Assembly: GCA_003138365.1 (NCBI GenBank)
Contig: PLFY01000189.1
Location: 48,994 to 90,968, forward strand
Source: Acidobacteriaceae bacterium
Lineage (GTDB): Bacteria; Acidobacteriota; Terriglobia; Terriglobales; Acidobacteriaceae
Direction of reading: 5' to 3'
Length of the DNA: 41,975 nucleotides
Positions 19,633 to 30,208 of this stretch are shown in pieces. Position 1 is the first letter of the stretch, and every line of letters begins with the position of its first letter. A program made the translations under genes and the position numbers. The notes under the pieces were generated by a model. The model was not told the DNA's origin. It was given only the letters and a program-made list of their open reading frames with translations, and did not search any database.

Positions 19633-20586
19633 ATGCAAAGGACAGGAACAATGCGGGGAAGTTGGCGAGGCCCGGTGAAGGCAGCGGTGGTTGCCGCGGT
19701 GTTTTGCGCGGCGATGCTGGCGCCTTCACTTGTAGCGCAGGTCTCCTCTTACGGCGACAAGGAAACCGGACCCGTGAACGATAAGCCTCCGGCGATCTTG
19801 AACGGAGTAGGCATTGCGCAGAATCTGAACCAGCAACTTCCGCTGGGGCTGACGTTTACCGATGACGCGGGCAAGCAGGTGCAACTGGCGAGCTACTTCG
19901 GCAAGCGGCCGGCGATTCTGGCGCTGGTCTACTATCAGTGCCCCATGCTGTGCTCAGAGGAACTGAATGGACTGACAGGCGCGCTGCAGATGGTGAAGTT
20001 TGTTCCCGGCAAGGACTTCGATGTGATTGTTGTGAGCATCGATCCTACCGAGGGAACTGATCTGGCCGCGGCCAAGAAGCGGAGTTACCTTCATCGGTAC
20101 GGACATCCGGAAACGGCGGCGGGCTGGCATTTTTTGACGGGCACGCAGGCAAACATCGACGCTCTGACCAAGGCAGTGGGTTTTGGCTACGTGAAGATTC
20201 CAGGACCGGATGGACGGCTGACGCAGTTTGCCCACGCCAGCTCCATTCAGATCGTCACGCCCGAAGGAAAGCTGGCCCAGTACTACATGGGCGTGGAGTA
20301 CTCGCCCAAGGACTTGCGGCTGGGACTGGTCGAGGCATCGGCCAACCGGATCGGGTCGCCGGTGGATAACATACTGACATACTGCTACCACTACGATCCC
20401 AAGACCAACAAGCACTCGCTGATCGTAGCGCGGGTGGTGCAGTTGGGCGGTCTTGTAACAGTATTCACGCTGGGTGGATTCATGCTGGTGATGTTCCGGC
20501 GGGATGCGCGCCACGAGGGCGACGGCACGGGAACGGGCACGTCCGATAAGGGATCAACAGGGACAGGAACAAAGGTGAACGGATAA
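19633..20586 (+). CDS. SCO1/SenC copper chaperone for the CuA site
   Basis: A 317-residue thioredoxin-fold protein. Residues 1-35 form a signal or anchor, the copper site is CPMLC (C103, C107), and a His lies in FAHASSIQIVTPEG. The fold includes VIVVSIDPTEGTDLAAAKK and TGTQANIDALTKAVGFGY. Unlike short SCO proteins it has a C-terminal membrane helix (VVQLGGLVTVFTLGGFMLVMF) and a Gly/Thr-rich tail (GTGTGTSDKGSTGTGTK). The ATG at 19633 follows GGAAGCGGGAAAG. It would load copper onto subunit II, encoded just downstream. Confidence 0.92.
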   Translation: MQRTGTMRGSWRGPVKAAVVAAVFCAAMLAPSLVAQVSSYGDKETGPVNDKPPAILNGVGIAQNLNQQLPLGLTFTDDAGKQVQLASYFGKRPAILALVYYQCPMLCSEELNGLTGALQMVKFVPGKDFDVIVVSIDPTEGTDLAAAKKRSYLHRYGHPETAAGWHFLTGTQANIDALTKAVGFGYVKIPGPDGRLTQFAHASSIQIVTPEGKLAQYYMGVEYSPKDLRLGLVEASANRIGSPVDNILTYCYHYDPKTNKHSLIVARVVQLGGLVTVFTLGGFMLVMFRRDARHEGDGTGTGTSDKGSTGTGTKVNG

Positions 20587-20590
20587 CGGA

Positions 20591-21682
20591 ATGAGCCACA
20601 TCAGTCCAGTACTCTGGCAGTTTCTCGTCAAGTGGATGACGACCTTCGCGCTGTTTCCGCCGGAGGCGTCGAAGATTGCGCCGCAGATGGATGCGCTGCT
20701 CTTCTTCATGATCCTTATAAGCCTGATCGGGCTGACCATCGTGACCCTTCTGGTCGTGTCATTCTGCATACTCTACAGCAAGGAACGGCATCCGGTCGCG
20801 GTACAGGTAGAGGGCTCGACGCTGCTGGAGGCAACGTGGACGATCATTCCGCTGGGACTGTTCCTGGTGATGTTTGTGTGGGGCGCGCTGATTTACTTCC
20901 GGGTTTTCACGCCACCGGCCAACTCCATGAATATCTACGTGGTGGGGAAGCAGTGGATGTGGAAGGCGGAGCATCCGGGCGGGCAGCATGAGATCAACTC
21001 ATTGCACGTGCCGACCGGCCGGGCAGTGCAGTTGACGCTGATTTCGCAGGATGTGTTTCACAGCTTTTCGATTCCCGCATTCCGGGTCAAGCGCGAGGCG
21101 ATTCCGGGCCGCTATACGACGGTGTGGTTTGAGCCCACGGTGCCGGGAACGTATCACTTGTTCTGCACCCAGTATTGCGGTACGAACCACTCGCAGATGA
21201 TCGGCGACGTTGTGGTGATGACGCCGGAGGGCTACAAGAAGTGGCTGGACGAGTCGACCAGCGGTGCTTCTCTAGCCCAGAATGGCGAACGGCTCTTCGC
21301 CAGCCTGAGCTGCGCCGCCTGCCACAATGCACGGCCGGATGCGCGGGGGCCTGGTTTGGCCAACGTTTACGGGGCCAAGCTGCCCTTGGCAAGCGGGGGA
21401 ACGGTAACCGCCGACGATGCTTACCTGCGCGAGTCGATTCTGAACCCGTCGCAACACGTGACGCAGGGCTATGCGCCGATTATGCCCACTTACCAGGGCC
21501 AGATCAGCGAAGAGGGAGTGATCGCGCTGGTTGAGTACATCAAGAATCTCAACTCCGACTACCGCATTCAGCAGACGCTGAACACGACCGATCTGCTGCC
21601 TGAGAGCGAAGGCAAGCCTGCGCCGGCGGTGACCGGACAGGCCGGCAAAAAGCCCGCTCCGCAAGGGAAGGTGAATCCATGA
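20591..21682 (+). CDS. coxB: Cytochrome c oxidase subunit II, CuA plus fused cytochrome c
   Basis: A 363-residue subunit. Two membrane helices (about residues 35-62 and 83-105) precede the CuA domain with ligands H157, C192, C196, H200 and M203. The motif is [13 protein letters not shown], with Gln where most have Glu; only the backbone of that residue binds copper, and Gln is known from ba3 enzymes. A fused haem c domain follows with CAACH near residue 238 and Met in PIMPTYQG, so this is a caa3-like subunit. It takes electrons from the ACIII cytochromes. It overlaps coxA by four bases (ATGA). Confidence 0.95.
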   Translation: MSHISPVLWQFLVKWMTTFALFPPEASKIAPQMDALLFFMILISLIGLTIVTLLVVSFCILYSKERHPVAVQVEGSTLLEATWTIIPLGLFLVMFVWGALIYFRVFTPPANSMNIYVVGKQWMWKAEHPGGQHEINSLHVPTGRAVQLTLISQDVFHSFSIPAFRVKREAIPGRYTTVWFEPTVPGTYHLFCTQYCGTNHSQMIGDVVVMTPEGYKKWLDESTSGASLAQNGERLFASLSCAACHNARPDARGPGLANVYGAKLPLASGGTVTADDAYLRESILNPSQHVTQGYAPIMPTYQGQISEEGVIALVEYIKNLNSDYRIQQTLNTTDLLPESEGKPAPAVTGQAGKKPAPQGKVNP

Positions 21683-23358
21683 GCGCCACAATCGTAAGTC
21701 TTCCCGACCAATCCACGGCCAGAATTCCGAAGATGAACTATCTCAGCAAAGAGAACGGACTGCTGAGCTGGCTGCTGACCGGCGACCATAAGCGGATTGC
21801 GATTCTTTATCTGATTTCGCTGAGCTTTTTCTTCTTTATCGGCGGAGCCTTGGCGGGGTTGATCCGGCTGGAGCTGCTGACGCCCCAGGCCGATCTGATG
21901 GCCACGGACACGTATAACAAGGTGTTCACGATGCACGGCGTGATCATGATTTTCTTCTTCCTGGTGCCGTCGGTTCCGGCGACGCTGGGAAACTTTCTGA
22001 TCCCGCTGATGATCGGCGCCAAGGACCTGGCGCTGCCCAAGGTCAACCTGCTGAGCTGGTACCTGTACATTGCGGGCGGCACTCTGGCCATTTACACCAT
22101 GGCTACCGGCGGCGTGGATACGGGTTGGACTTTCACCACACCGCTTTCCACTCACTATGTAAACACCAACGTGCTGACCACAGGACTGGCGGTCTTCATT
22201 GCCGGCTTCAGTTCGATCTTCACCGGGTTGAACTTCATTGTGACCATCCACAAGATGCGCTGCCCCGGAATGACCTGGTTCCGGTTGCCGCTGTTTGTGT
22301 GGGCGCACTATGCGGCCAGCATCCTTATGGTCTTGGCTACTCCGGTGGTGGCTATCGCAATCGTGCTGGTTGCGCTGGAGCGGACGCTCGGCATTGGCGT
22401 ATTCGACCCCACCAAGGGCGGCGACCCGCTGTTGTTCCAGCACCTGTTCTGGTTCTACTCGCACCCGGCCGTCTACATCATGATTCTGCCCGGCATGGGA
22501 GTGATCTCCGAAACCATCTCAACGTTCAGTCGAAAGCGTGTGTTCGGGTATACGGCGGTGGCTTTTTCGTCGGTGGCGATCGCGGTGTTCGGGTTCTTTG
22601 TGTGGGCGCACCATATGTTTATCATGGGCATCTCGAACTATGCGGTGCTGGTGTTCAGCCTGCTGACGATGCTGGTGGCGGTGCCCTCGGCGATCAAGAT
22701 ATTCAACTGGACCTTCACCCTCTACAAGGGTTCGATCACCTTCGAGACGCCGATGCTTTACACCTTCGGCTTTATGGGGCTGTTTACCATTGGCGGACTT
22801 ACGGGCGTGTTTCTGGGAACTTCAGGGACGGATATACATCTGACGGAAACGTACTTCATCGTGGCGCATTTCCATTTCGTCATGGTGGGCGGAATGCTGA
22901 TGGCGTTTCTGGCGGGCATCCACTTCTGGTGGCCGAAGATGACGGGCCGGATGTATCCGGAAAAGATTTCGCAGTTGGCGGCCGTAATCACGTTCATCGG
23001 GTTCAACTTCACCTTCTTCCCCCAGTTCATTCTGGGCACGCTGGGCATGCCGCGGCGGTATGCATCGTACCCGCCGGAGTTCCAGGTATTGAACGTGTTC
23101 TCGACCGCGGGCGCAACGATTCTTGGCGTGGGCTACCTGCTGCCGGTTCTGTACCTCACTTGGTCGTTGAAGTACGGCGCGATTGCGGGCAACAATCCGT
23201 GGCAGGCGACCGGCCTCGAGTGGCAGATCCAGTCGCCGCCATTGACGGAGAACTTTACTGTAACTCCGATCATGGACCACGAAGCCTACGACTACGAGTG
23301 GCTGGAAAACCAGAATCTGGCGAAGGAAAAGTCGAAAGAGGTGACCCATGCCGGATAG
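21679..23358 (+). CDS. coxA: Cytochrome c oxidase subunit I, A2 type
   Basis: The 559-residue catalytic subunit, with about twelve helices. Haem and CuB ligands are in [23 protein letters not shown] (His-Tyr pair), VWAHHMF and HFHFVMVGG. The D-channel Asp and Asn are in [11 protein letters not shown] and the K-channel Lys in AIKIFNW. The usual Glu after HP is replaced (YSHPAVY), which is the mark of A2-type oxidases. The enzyme reduces oxygen to water and pumps protons across the membrane. It overlaps coxB by four bases and coxC by eleven. Confidence 0.96.
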   Translation: MSATIVSLPDQSTARIPKMNYLSKENGLLSWLLTGDHKRIAILYLISLSFFFFIGGALAGLIRLELLTPQADLMATDTYNKVFTMHGVIMIFFFLVPSVPATLGNFLIPLMIGAKDLALPKVNLLSWYLYIAGGTLAIYTMATGGVDTGWTFTTPLSTHYVNTNVLTTGLAVFIAGFSSIFTGLNFIVTIHKMRCPGMTWFRLPLFVWAHYAASILMVLATPVVAIAIVLVALERTLGIGVFDPTKGGDPLLFQHLFWFYSHPAVYIMILPGMGVISETISTFSRKRVFGYTAVAFSSVAIAVFGFFVWAHHMFIMGISNYAVLVFSLLTMLVAVPSAIKIFNWTFTLYKGSITFETPMLYTFGFMGLFTIGGLTGVFLGTSGTDIHLTETYFIVAHFHFVMVGGMLMAFLAGIHFWWPKMTGRMYPEKISQLAAVITFIGFNFTFFPQFILGTLGMPRRYASYPPEFQVLNVFSTAGATILGVGYLLPVLYLTWSLKYGAIAGNNPWQATGLEWQIQSPPLTENFTVTPIMDHEAYDYEWLENQNLAKEKSKEVTHAG

Positions 23359-24103
23359 TCCAGTGATTGTCCATGGCGCCTCGGAAGCCGATCATCATGA
23401 GCATCCGGCCTATTTGCGTCACCACTTTGAATCCGTCGAGCAACAGGCGGATGCGGCCGGCTTTGCGATGTGGCTGTTCCTGGTGACCGAGGTTATGTTC
23501 TTCGGCGGGATGTTCACAGCCTATCTCATCTATCGCAACTGGTATTACCCGGCCTTTGTGGCGGCATCGCATCAGCTGGATGTACGCTGGGGTACGCTGA
23601 ACACGCTGGTGCTGATTATCTCCAGCTTCACCATGGCCATGGGCGTGTGGTGCGCGGAGACCAGGCGCAAAAAAGGGCTGGTGCTTTGCCTGATGCTCAC
23701 CATGATCCTGGGCCTGGGCTTTTTGGGCATTAAGTCGATCGAGTATTCCGAGAAGATCGAGAAGCATCACGTTCCCGGCTTCCACTACAGCTTGCAATCG
23801 TTCACCGATCCGCAATCGGATTCCGCGGTTTATGCGGAGTATCACGACAAGCCGCTTCCGCTGGATATGGCGCGGCACACCGAGATCTACTTTTCGCTCT
23901 ACTTCGCCCTGACCGGCATGCACGCGCTGCACATGATTATCGGGATAGCGATTCTGGGGTTCATGATTTTCCGCGCCCAGGCCGGGGCTTACACATCGGG
24001 ACACGTGACGTTTGTTGAGAACTTTGGGCTGTACTGGCACTTTGTGGACGTTATCTGGATCTATCTCTTCGCGCTGCTCTACTTGATCAGCAGACACCAA
24101 TAA
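23348..24103 (+). CDS. coxC: Cytochrome c oxidase subunit III
   Basis: A 251-residue subunit III. Typical stretches are [49 protein letters not shown] and [21 protein letters not shown]. The long loop around residues 128-178 ([17 protein letters not shown]) is larger than in the mitochondrial form. It stabilises the catalytic subunit and helps proton uptake. It begins inside coxA and is followed 13 bases later by coxD. Confidence 0.94.
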   Translation: MPDSPVIVHGASEADHHEHPAYLRHHFESVEQQADAAGFAMWLFLVTEVMFFGGMFTAYLIYRNWYYPAFVAASHQLDVRWGTLNTLVLIISSFTMAMGVWCAETRRKKGLVLCLMLTMILGLGFLGIKSIEYSEKIEKHHVPGFHYSLQSFTDPQSDSAVYAEYHDKPLPLDMARHTEIYFSLYFALTGMHALHMIIGIAILGFMIFRAQAGAYTSGHVTFVENFGLYWHFVDVIWIYLFALLYLISRHQ

Positions 24104-24116
24104 AGGACACCACGGC

Positions 24117-24443
24117 ATGAGCGAACAGAACGAAAAAGCAAAACACGACGAACACGCACACCACATCGTCAGCCCCAAGGTCTACGTGGTCATCCTTATT
24201 GCGCTGCTGGTGGGCACCGCGCTCACGGTGTGGGCATCGTTTATCGACCTCGGCTTCTGGAATCCCATCATTGCGCTGGCCATCGCAACCGCCAAAGCCA
24301 CGCTGGTCGTGCTGTTCTTCATGGGCGTCAAGTACAGCACCAAGCTGACCAAGCTGACGGTGGGCGCGGGGATTTTTACGTTTCTGACGCTGGTCAGCAT
24401 GACGCTGGCCGATTACATCAGCCGGGCCTGGGGAAGCTGGTAG
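24117..24443 (+). CDS. coxD: Cytochrome c oxidase subunit IV
   Basis: A 108-residue protein of the prokaryotic subunit IV family (COX4_pro/CyoD-like). After a His-rich, charged lead (KAKHDEHAHHIVSPKVY) come three helices, including ATAKATLVVLFFMGVKYST, the family signature. It ends the act-cox operon. An intrinsic terminator lies 65 bases after the stop. Confidence 0.93.
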   Translation: MSEQNEKAKHDEHAHHIVSPKVYVVILIALLVGTALTVWASFIDLGFWNPIIALAIATAKATLVVLFFMGVKYSTKLTKLTVGAGIFTFLTLVSMTLADYISRAWGSW

Positions 24444-24448
24444 GAAAA

Positions 24449-24482
24449 CAGGGGTCAGTGATCAGTTGTCAGTGGTCAGTGG
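24449..24482 (+). repeat. GTCAGTG-type short repeat run, copy 1
   Basis: Directly after coxD come degenerate units of about seven to eight bases: GGGGTCAGTGATCAG, then TTGTCAGTGGTCAGTGG. The same motif flanks the end of the FmdE gene at 33941 and, inverted, 34029. It adds no gene. Confidence 0.6.
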
Positions 24483-24508
24483 CCGTTGAGTTTTGCGATT
24501 GTGAATGA

Positions 24509-24537
24509 GGGCTGCCTGATCCGGGCGGCCCTTTTTT
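24509..24537 (+). terminator. Intrinsic terminator of the act-cox operon
   Basis: An eight-pair stem, GGGCTGCC (24509-24516) with GGCGGCCC (24524-24531), holds one T-G wobble and has a seven-base loop. Six T's follow at once. It lies 65 bases after the coxD stop, at the right place to end the respiratory transcript. Confidence 0.88.
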
Positions 24538-24570
24538 GGTGGATTTTGGCATTTTTGTTGACGTTCGTGG

Positions 24571-24603
24571 TCTCCCTGCTCAGAAGCGAGACCTCGGGTT
24601 CCC
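24571..24603 (+). repeat. TCTCCC...hairpin element, copy 3 (degenerate)
   Basis: TCTCCCTGCTCAGAAGCGAG continues ACCTCGGGTTCCC. GGTCTC (24569-24574) pairs with GAGACC. It aligns closely to copy 4 at 36802-36836 (both have GCGAGACCT) and keeps the family's TCTCCC start and CCC end. Confidence 0.5.
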
Positions 24604-24683
24604 GGAACTGTTCCGATAGCCAGCAGAAACGGCTGATTTGAGGTGGGTGATTCTCCTCACATTCGCGTGTTCCGTTTTCGTAC

Positions 24684-24689
24684 TATAAT
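24684..24689 (+). promoter_or_regulatory. -10 box (TATAAT) for the giant secreted protein
   Basis: A perfect TATAAT hexamer at 24684-24689 lies about 126 bases before the chosen start of the large secreted protein. The -35 region at normal spacing (around 24661-24667, ATTCGCG) is poor, so the promoter may depend on an activator. It falls well after the terminator and hairpin that separate it from the respiratory operon. Confidence 0.5.
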
Positions 24690-24814
24690 CCGAAACGAAT
24701 TCCAAACCCGGACAATTGCGTGTTTCGCACTGCGTAATCCATTGGGTTCTGACCAAATCCCCCTTAGACGTTGAGAGAGGGGAGGCCGGAACCGGATTTC
24801 GGACACGTGTGTCT

Positions 24815-27800
24815 ATGCGCATTTTTTCATGGGTTTCCGGTGAGGCTGGCCCGAGCGGCAGGGTTGGACCCGAGTTTTCTTCAGCCAGGAAGGCCGGCTG
24901 GCGCGCAGGGCCGGCGAGCAGGATGCTTGCGGCGCTGGCGCTTGCGGTCCTTTTGGCTGCGGTTGCGATACCCGTGCGGGCGCAAGGTACATCGGCGCAG
25001 ACCGCAGCGCGTGGAAAAGCGGCGCCGCAGCGAACGAGGCTGGCTTCGAGCCTGGGTTCGAATCTGCCGCCGAAAGTGATTCAAGCACAGAGGTTTTTGG
25101 CTGAGCGGGGCTGGGCGCCGGGAAGCCGACGGGGACGAACCGGCGCTGGGCGCGGCGGTTTGCAGCAAGCTGGGTCGCGGGCCAATGCGGTTGGACAGCA
25201 GACTCAGTCGGCGGCAACGGCGACGTGGCAGCCGCTGGGGCCCACGGCTGTGGTTACGCCGAACTTTGGGCTGGTCACCGGAAGGGTCTCCGCGCTGGCC
25301 TTCGACCCTGCGGACTCGACCGGGAATCGCCTCTACCTGGGAACGACCGGGGGCGGCGTCTGGGTGGCGCAGAATGCCGGAGTGGGGAATCCGGCCTCGG
25401 TTGTTTTCAATCCGCTTACTGACACTGTGGCGGCTCTGAGCGGCGTCACCGATGCTTCAATCAGCATCGGGGCATTGACGGTGCAGCCGGGCGGGACGGG
25501 TGTGATTCTGGCCGGCACCGGCGACCCGAACGATGCGCTGGACTCCTACTATGGAGCGGGAATCCTGCGTTCAGCCGACGGCGGAAACACGTGGGGACTG
25601 ATCACCTCAACCAAGCTCGCGGACCCGCCTGTGTGGAGCTTTGCCGGGGAAGGCTTTGCGGGGTTTGCCTGGAGCACAATCAATCCGCAACTGGTTGTGG
25701 CCGCGGTTTCACAGGCGTACGAAGGCACGCTGGTGAATGCGTTGTTGCCCGGCCGGAGCTATGAGGGGCTCTATTACTCTGACAACGCCGACTTCTTGGG
25801 AGTCGGCGTATCGTGGTGCCTGGCGACGATCACGGACGGAGGGGGCGCGGACGTGCAGGGGCCGAATGATGCTCCTGCGCTTCCCGACGGCAATGCGGCC
25901 ACATCGGTGGTTTGGAACCCGGTGCGGAAGCTGTTTATTGCAGCGGTACGGTTCCACGGGTATTACCAGTCGCTGGACGGCATAACCTGGACGCGGTTGG
26001 CCGCGCAGCCCGGCACTGGCTTGACAACGACCTTCTGTCCCACCAACTACGCCTCCACTGGATCGATCGATTGCCCGATTTTCAGGGGAACGCTGGCGGT
26101 GAACCCGGAGACCGGGGACACCTTTGCCTGGACGACGGATGCCTATAACCAGGACCAGGGACTGTGGCAGGACTCGTGCGCGATCGTCACGAGCGCGAGC
26201 GGGAGCGTGTGCGGCAACCAGAACATCACGTTTGCCAGGCAATGGAACACAACGGCGCTGGATACGAGCACGAACGACGGGGCGGCGACGATCGAGAACG
26301 GCGACTACACGCTGGCGCTGGCAGCGGTGCCGGCCGGATTGGGACAAGGGCAGGATACGCTGTTGCTGGCCGGCGCGGACGACCTGTGGAAGTGCAGCCT
26401 GGCCATGGGCTGCGTGTGGCGCAACACCACGAACGCAACGACGTGCATGAGCGCGCAGGTGGCCGAATATCAGCACACGCTGGCGTGGAGCACGGCCAAT
26501 CCGCTGGAAATATTTGTGGGCAACGACAGCGGGCTGTGGCGCTCGACGGACGCAATTGGGGAGACCGGACTGGTGTGCGCGGCGACGGATGCGAACCATT
26601 TCCAGAATCTGAACGGGAGTTTGGGCTCGCTGGCAGAGGTGGTGAGCATGTCCGCGTCAGAAAACACGCCCTACACGATGATGGCCGGGTTGGGGGTGAA
26701 CGGGACGGCGGGCGCAACAAGCGCGAGCGGCGTGACCACAGACTGGCCGCAGATTCTGGGCGGCGAGGGCGGACCGGTGGTGATTGACCCACAGGACAAC
26801 ACCAACTGGTATGTGAACGATGAGGCCGGCGTGTCGATCTACTTTTGCAATGAAACGCAACCTTGTACTCCGGCCAGTTTCGGCCTCAGTGCGCTGATCA
26901 CGGATGCGGACGTGGGCGGGGATGGAACCACCATGGCGACTCCTGCGCCGTTTCTGGTGGACCCGTTGGATACGTCGCAGTTTCTGATTGGGACGTGCCG
27001 GGTTTGGCGCGGGCCGATCGACGGCGTCGGCTGGAGCGGGGCCAACGCGATCAGCCCGATTCTCGACAGCGGGGCAAGCGATGTGTCGTGCAGCGGCGAT
27101 TCCTTGATTCGTTCGATGGCCGCGTTGGTGGTTCCCGGCGGCGGCGAGGTGGTCTATGTGGGAATGTACGGTTCGCTGGACGGAGGGGGGACGCGTGCTG
27201 GACATGTTCTGAGCGCGAATGTCAACCCGGCCAAAAGCGGTGCGCCGGTGTGGCAGGACCTGACGCTGAACCCGGTGACCAACGACAGCAACGCGATGAA
27301 TGCGTATGGCTTTGACATATCGAGCATCACCATCGATCCCCATGACGCGACTGGGAACACGATCTACGCAACAATCGCCGGCGCTGCAAATTCGACCGAG
27401 GCAGTGAAGACGGTGTATCGATCGATCGATGGAGGGACAAGCTGGGCGGATGTGACGGCAAACCTCCCCACGGTTCCGGCGAACAGCCTGGCTGTGGATC
27501 CGCAGAACGCCAATACGGTCTATCTAGCCACGGATGCGGGGGTTTATTTCACGACGCAGATGTCGGGCTGCATGAATCCATCTTCCAATTGCTGGTCGGA
27601 GTTTGGAAGCGGGCTGCCGGGAGCGCCGGTGGTTGAACTCAGCGCTTCTCCAGTGACCTCCTCCGCGCAGGTGCTGGTAGCGGCGACCTATGGCCGCGGC
27701 ATCTGGCAGACCGGATTGTGGACAGGCGGCACGAGTTTGACGACCGCGGTGGCGAGCCCCAGCCCACTGATCTTTCCAACTCCGGTGCCCGTGGCCAGCA

Positions 27801-30208
27801 GCAGCACACTGACGGTGACTTTGACCAACACCGGCAGCATTGCGCTAACGCCGACCCCGTCTGTGACGAGCGCGAGCGATTTCACGGTGACGACGGACAA
27901 CTGCCAGGGCACGACCGTGCAGCCGGGCGGCAACTGCACGATTCTGGTGACGTTTGCGCCCACCGCGACCGGCAGCCGGACGGGCCAGTTGACCATCTTC
28001 GCCAACGTTTCCGGCGGGCAACTGACTGTGGAGCTGAGCGGAACAGGCGTTGCGGCGGGGGTGGTGACGCTGAGTCCGGCCACGATCAGCTTTGACTCGA
28101 CGCCAGGCCAGACTTCTCTGTTGCCGCCGGTGGAGGTGGGGGCGACCTCCGGCCTGTTTCAGGTGGAGGCCGGCAATAGCGGCAGTGCACCGGTTTCCAT
28201 CACGGGCATCAGTATCACCACACCCTTCATCATCTATAGCAACTCGTGCGGCACAAGTACGCTCGCGCCCTTGCAGTCGTGCCAGATGCAGTTGGAATTT
28301 GCGCCCACCCTGGAGGGTGCGATTGCGGGAACGCTGACGCTGATCGATGGGGCGGGAACCCAGACGGTGGCGCTGACCGGCTTTGGCTGGGCGGCGGCGA
28401 CAGACAGCCTTCCTGCGACAGCGTTGAGCTTTGGCAACGTTGCGGTGGGGCAACTTTCGACGGCGCAGACGATTCCGCTCTCGAATTCCGGCGACCTGCC
28501 GCTGACGGGAATCGTTGTCTCTGTGAGCGGACCATTTCAAATTCAAGGGTCGAGCAACGCGTGCGGCGCCCAGCTAACCGGATCGTCGAGTTGCTCGATC
28601 AGCGTGGTCTTTGCTCCGACTCAATTGGGCAGCCAGACTGGGACGCTGACTGTCGCCGACATTACGCGAACACAGCCTCAGACGGTGGCTCTGAACGGCA
28701 CCGGTGTGCAACCAGGGGCGATCAGCGTGACGCCGTCGAGCCTGACGTTTGCGGGGCAGCAGGTGGGCCTGGCCAGTTCGCCATTGACGCTGACGGTGAC
28801 GAACACTGGCGGAGCGCCGATGGCGAATCTGGGCTTTGCGATTTCCGGCTCGCAGGCCAGCTTCTTTACGACCGGCGCTACAACCTGTCCGACGACCGGT
28901 GGGGCGACGCTGAACGCTGGAAGCAGTTGCACGGTGCCGGTGATCTTTACCCCGGAGACAACGGGCGGCAGCGCGGCCTCGCTGGTGGTCTCCTCTTCGT
29001 CTGCCGGGGTGACCCAGGTGACTGTGCCGCTGAATGGAACGGGACAGATCCAGTCCGGTCTGAACGTCAGCCCAGCGCAGTTGAGTTTTGGGGTTGTCAG
29101 CATCGGGCAATCAAGCGCCGCGCAAACGGTGAATCTCACGAATACCAGCACGTATGCGGCCACCGGGCTGACGCTTGGTGTGACCGGGCAGACGGTTCCC
29201 CCTCCGTTCAGCCTTACGCAAAGCACCTGCGGCGGCAGCTTGGCCGCAGGAGCAAGCTGTTCGGTTGGGGTGATCTTTGCGCCGGCCGTCACCGGGGCGA
29301 CGACGGGGGTATTGACATTCAGTTCGGCCTCCGTGACGACTCCGGCCACCGTTCTGCTGAGCGGCACGGGTGCGGTTGGAGCAGCAATCGCGGTGACGCC
29401 GGGGGCGATTGTTTTTCCGACAACGGGCGTGAATTTGATCAGCACGCAAACGCCAGTCACCGTGACCAATACCGGAGTCAGTCAGAGCCTGAGCAACCTC
29501 ACGCTGGCGGTTTCGGCGGGATTTGTGCTGGTGAACAATACATGCGGCACGACACTGGGGCCGGGGTCGAGTTGCACGGCGGCGGTGGAGTTTGCTCCCA
29601 CCAGCGACGGCGCTCAAGCGGGAAGCCTGACCGTGACCAGCAGTACGGTGACGACAGGCGCGTCCGTGGCGCTATCCGGGATGGCACTCGATTTCACGTT
29701 GACGGTTTCCGGCTCGGCTACGCAAACCATTTCCGCCGGGCAGACAGCCAGCTATACGTTGGTCATCACACCGCTGAACAGTTCGCAAGGGACGTTTGCG
29801 TTTCAGTGCGGGACGCTGCCCACGAATGCGGTGTGCATTTTCAATCCCGTCACGGAGACGCTCGGCCCGGGTGTAGTGGGAAACGTCATTGTCGAGATAT
29901 CGACTGGGGCTGTGGCTTCAGTCCGCCGGCCTGTTCCGGTTGGATGGCGCTTGCTTCCTCTGGTTTGCGGTCTGGTGTTGCTGCCCCTGGGATGGAGGCG
30001 ACGCCGGAAGGTCTTGCTGTTGGCGGCGCTGCTGTCGATTCTGGCGGCGGGCGTGTCAAGTTGCACGGGTTCGGGAGGTGGGTCGGGAGGCTCGAGTGGG
30101 GGATCTGGGGGTACTGGCTCAACCCCAGCGGGGACGTATTCGATTTCCGCAAGTGCGGATTCGAGCGGCGTGGAACACAGCGTACTTTTAACGCTTACGG
30201 TGGATTGA
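24815..30208 (+). CDS. Giant secreted protein: Asp-box beta-propeller plus choice-of-anchor D repeats
   Basis: About 1797 residues from ATG 24815 (the frame is open from TTG 24716). Parts in order: (1) signal helix MLAALALAVLLAAVAI; (2) a sialidase/VPS10-like propeller of roughly 850 residues with Asp-box motifs such as RSADGGNTW, SLDGITW, RSTDAIG and RSIDGGTSW; (3) six tandem choice-of-anchor D (ASPM/SPD-2/Hydin-like) repeats of about 100 residues, each with SFG or similar, a C-x(n)-SC pair and FAPT; (4) one Ig-like domain; (5) a C-terminal part with two hydrophobic stretches around RRRRK, a VSSC, a Gly/Ser linker and a beta-like end. It is probably a surface or extracellular binding protein, but its ligand is unknown. 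Start choice is uncertain because of a weak ribosome site. Confidence 0.85.
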   Translation: MRIFSWVSGEAGPSGRVGPEFSSARKAGWRAGPASRMLAALALAVLLAAVAIPVRAQGTSAQTAARGKAAPQRTRLASSLGSNLPPKVIQAQRFLAERGWAPGSRRGRTGAGRGGLQQAGSRANAVGQQTQSAATATWQPLGPTAVVTPNFGLVTGRVSALAFDPADSTGNRLYLGTTGGGVWVAQNAGVGNPASVVFNPLTDTVAALSGVTDASISIGALTVQPGGTGVILAGTGDPNDALDSYYGAGILRSADGGNTWGLITSTKLADPPVWSFAGEGFAGFAWSTINPQLVVAAVSQAYEGTLVNALLPGRSYEGLYYSDNADFLGVGVSWCLATITDGGGADVQGPNDAPALPDGNAATSVVWNPVRKLFIAAVRFHGYYQSLDGITWTRLAAQPGTGLTTTFCPTNYASTGSIDCPIFRGTLAVNPETGDTFAWTTDAYNQDQGLWQDSCAIVTSASGSVCGNQNITFARQWNTTALDTSTNDGAATIENGDYTLALAAVPAGLGQGQDTLLLAGADDLWKCSLAMGCVWRNTTNATTCMSAQVAEYQHTLAWSTANPLEIFVGNDSGLWRSTDAIGETGLVCAATDANHFQNLNGSLGSLAEVVSMSASENTPYTMMAGLGVNGTAGATSASGVTTDWPQILGGEGGPVVIDPQDNTNWYVNDEAGVSIYFCNETQPCTPASFGLSALITDADVGGDGTTMATPAPFLVDPLDTSQFLIGTCRVWRGPIDGVGWSGANAISPILDSGASDVSCSGDSLIRSMAALVVPGGGEVVYVGMYGSLDGGGTRAGHVLSANVNPAKSGAPVWQDLTLNPVTNDSNAMNAYGFDISSITIDPHDATGNTIYATIAGAANSTEAVKTVYRSIDGGTSWADVTANLPTVPANSLAVDPQNANTVYLATDAGVYFTTQMSGCMNPSSNCWSEFGSGLPGAPVVELSASPVTSSAQVLVAATYGRGIWQTGLWTGGTSLTTAVASPSPLIFPTPVPVASSSTLTVTLTNTGSIALTPTPSVTSASDFTVTTDNCQGTTVQPGGNCTILVTFAPTATGSRTGQLTIFANVSGGQLTVELSGTGVAAGVVTLSPATISFDSTPGQTSLLPPVEVGATSGLFQVEAGNSGSAPVSITGISITTPFIIYSNSCGTSTLAPLQSCQMQLEFAPTLEGAIAGTLTLIDGAGTQTVALTGFGWAAATDSLPATALSFGNVAVGQLSTAQTIPLSNSGDLPLTGIVVSVSGPFQIQGSSNACGAQLTGSSSCSISVVFAPTQLGSQTGTLTVADITRTQPQTVALNGTGVQPGAISVTPSSLTFAGQQVGLASSPLTLTVTNTGGAPMANLGFAISGSQASFFTTGATTCPTTGGATLNAGSSCTVPVIFTPETTGGSAASLVVSSSSAGVTQVTVPLNGTGQIQSGLNVSPAQLSFGVVSIGQSSAAQTVNLTNTSTYAATGLTLGVTGQTVPPPFSLTQSTCGGSLAAGASCSVGVIFAPAVTGATTGVLTFSSASVTTPATVLLSGTGAVGAAIAVTPGAIVFPTTGVNLISTQTPVTVTNTGVSQSLSNLTLAVSAGFVLVNNTCGTTLGPGSSCTAAVEFAPTSDGAQAGSLTVTSSTVTTGASVALSGMALDFTLTVSGSATQTISAGQTASYTLVITPLNSSQGTFAFQCGTLPTNAVCIFNPVTETLGPGVVGNVIVEISTGAVASVRRPVPVGWRLLPLVCGLVLLPLGWRRRRKVLLLAALLSILAAGVSSCTGSGGGSGGSSGGSGGTGSTPAGTYSISASADSSGVEHSVLLTLTVD

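Noticed and set aside
22125-23366. A 413-codon open frame inside coxA and another of 356 codons inside actC
   Set aside because: Both are +1/+2 shadows of clearly identified membrane proteins and have compositions typical of shifted GC-rich codons.
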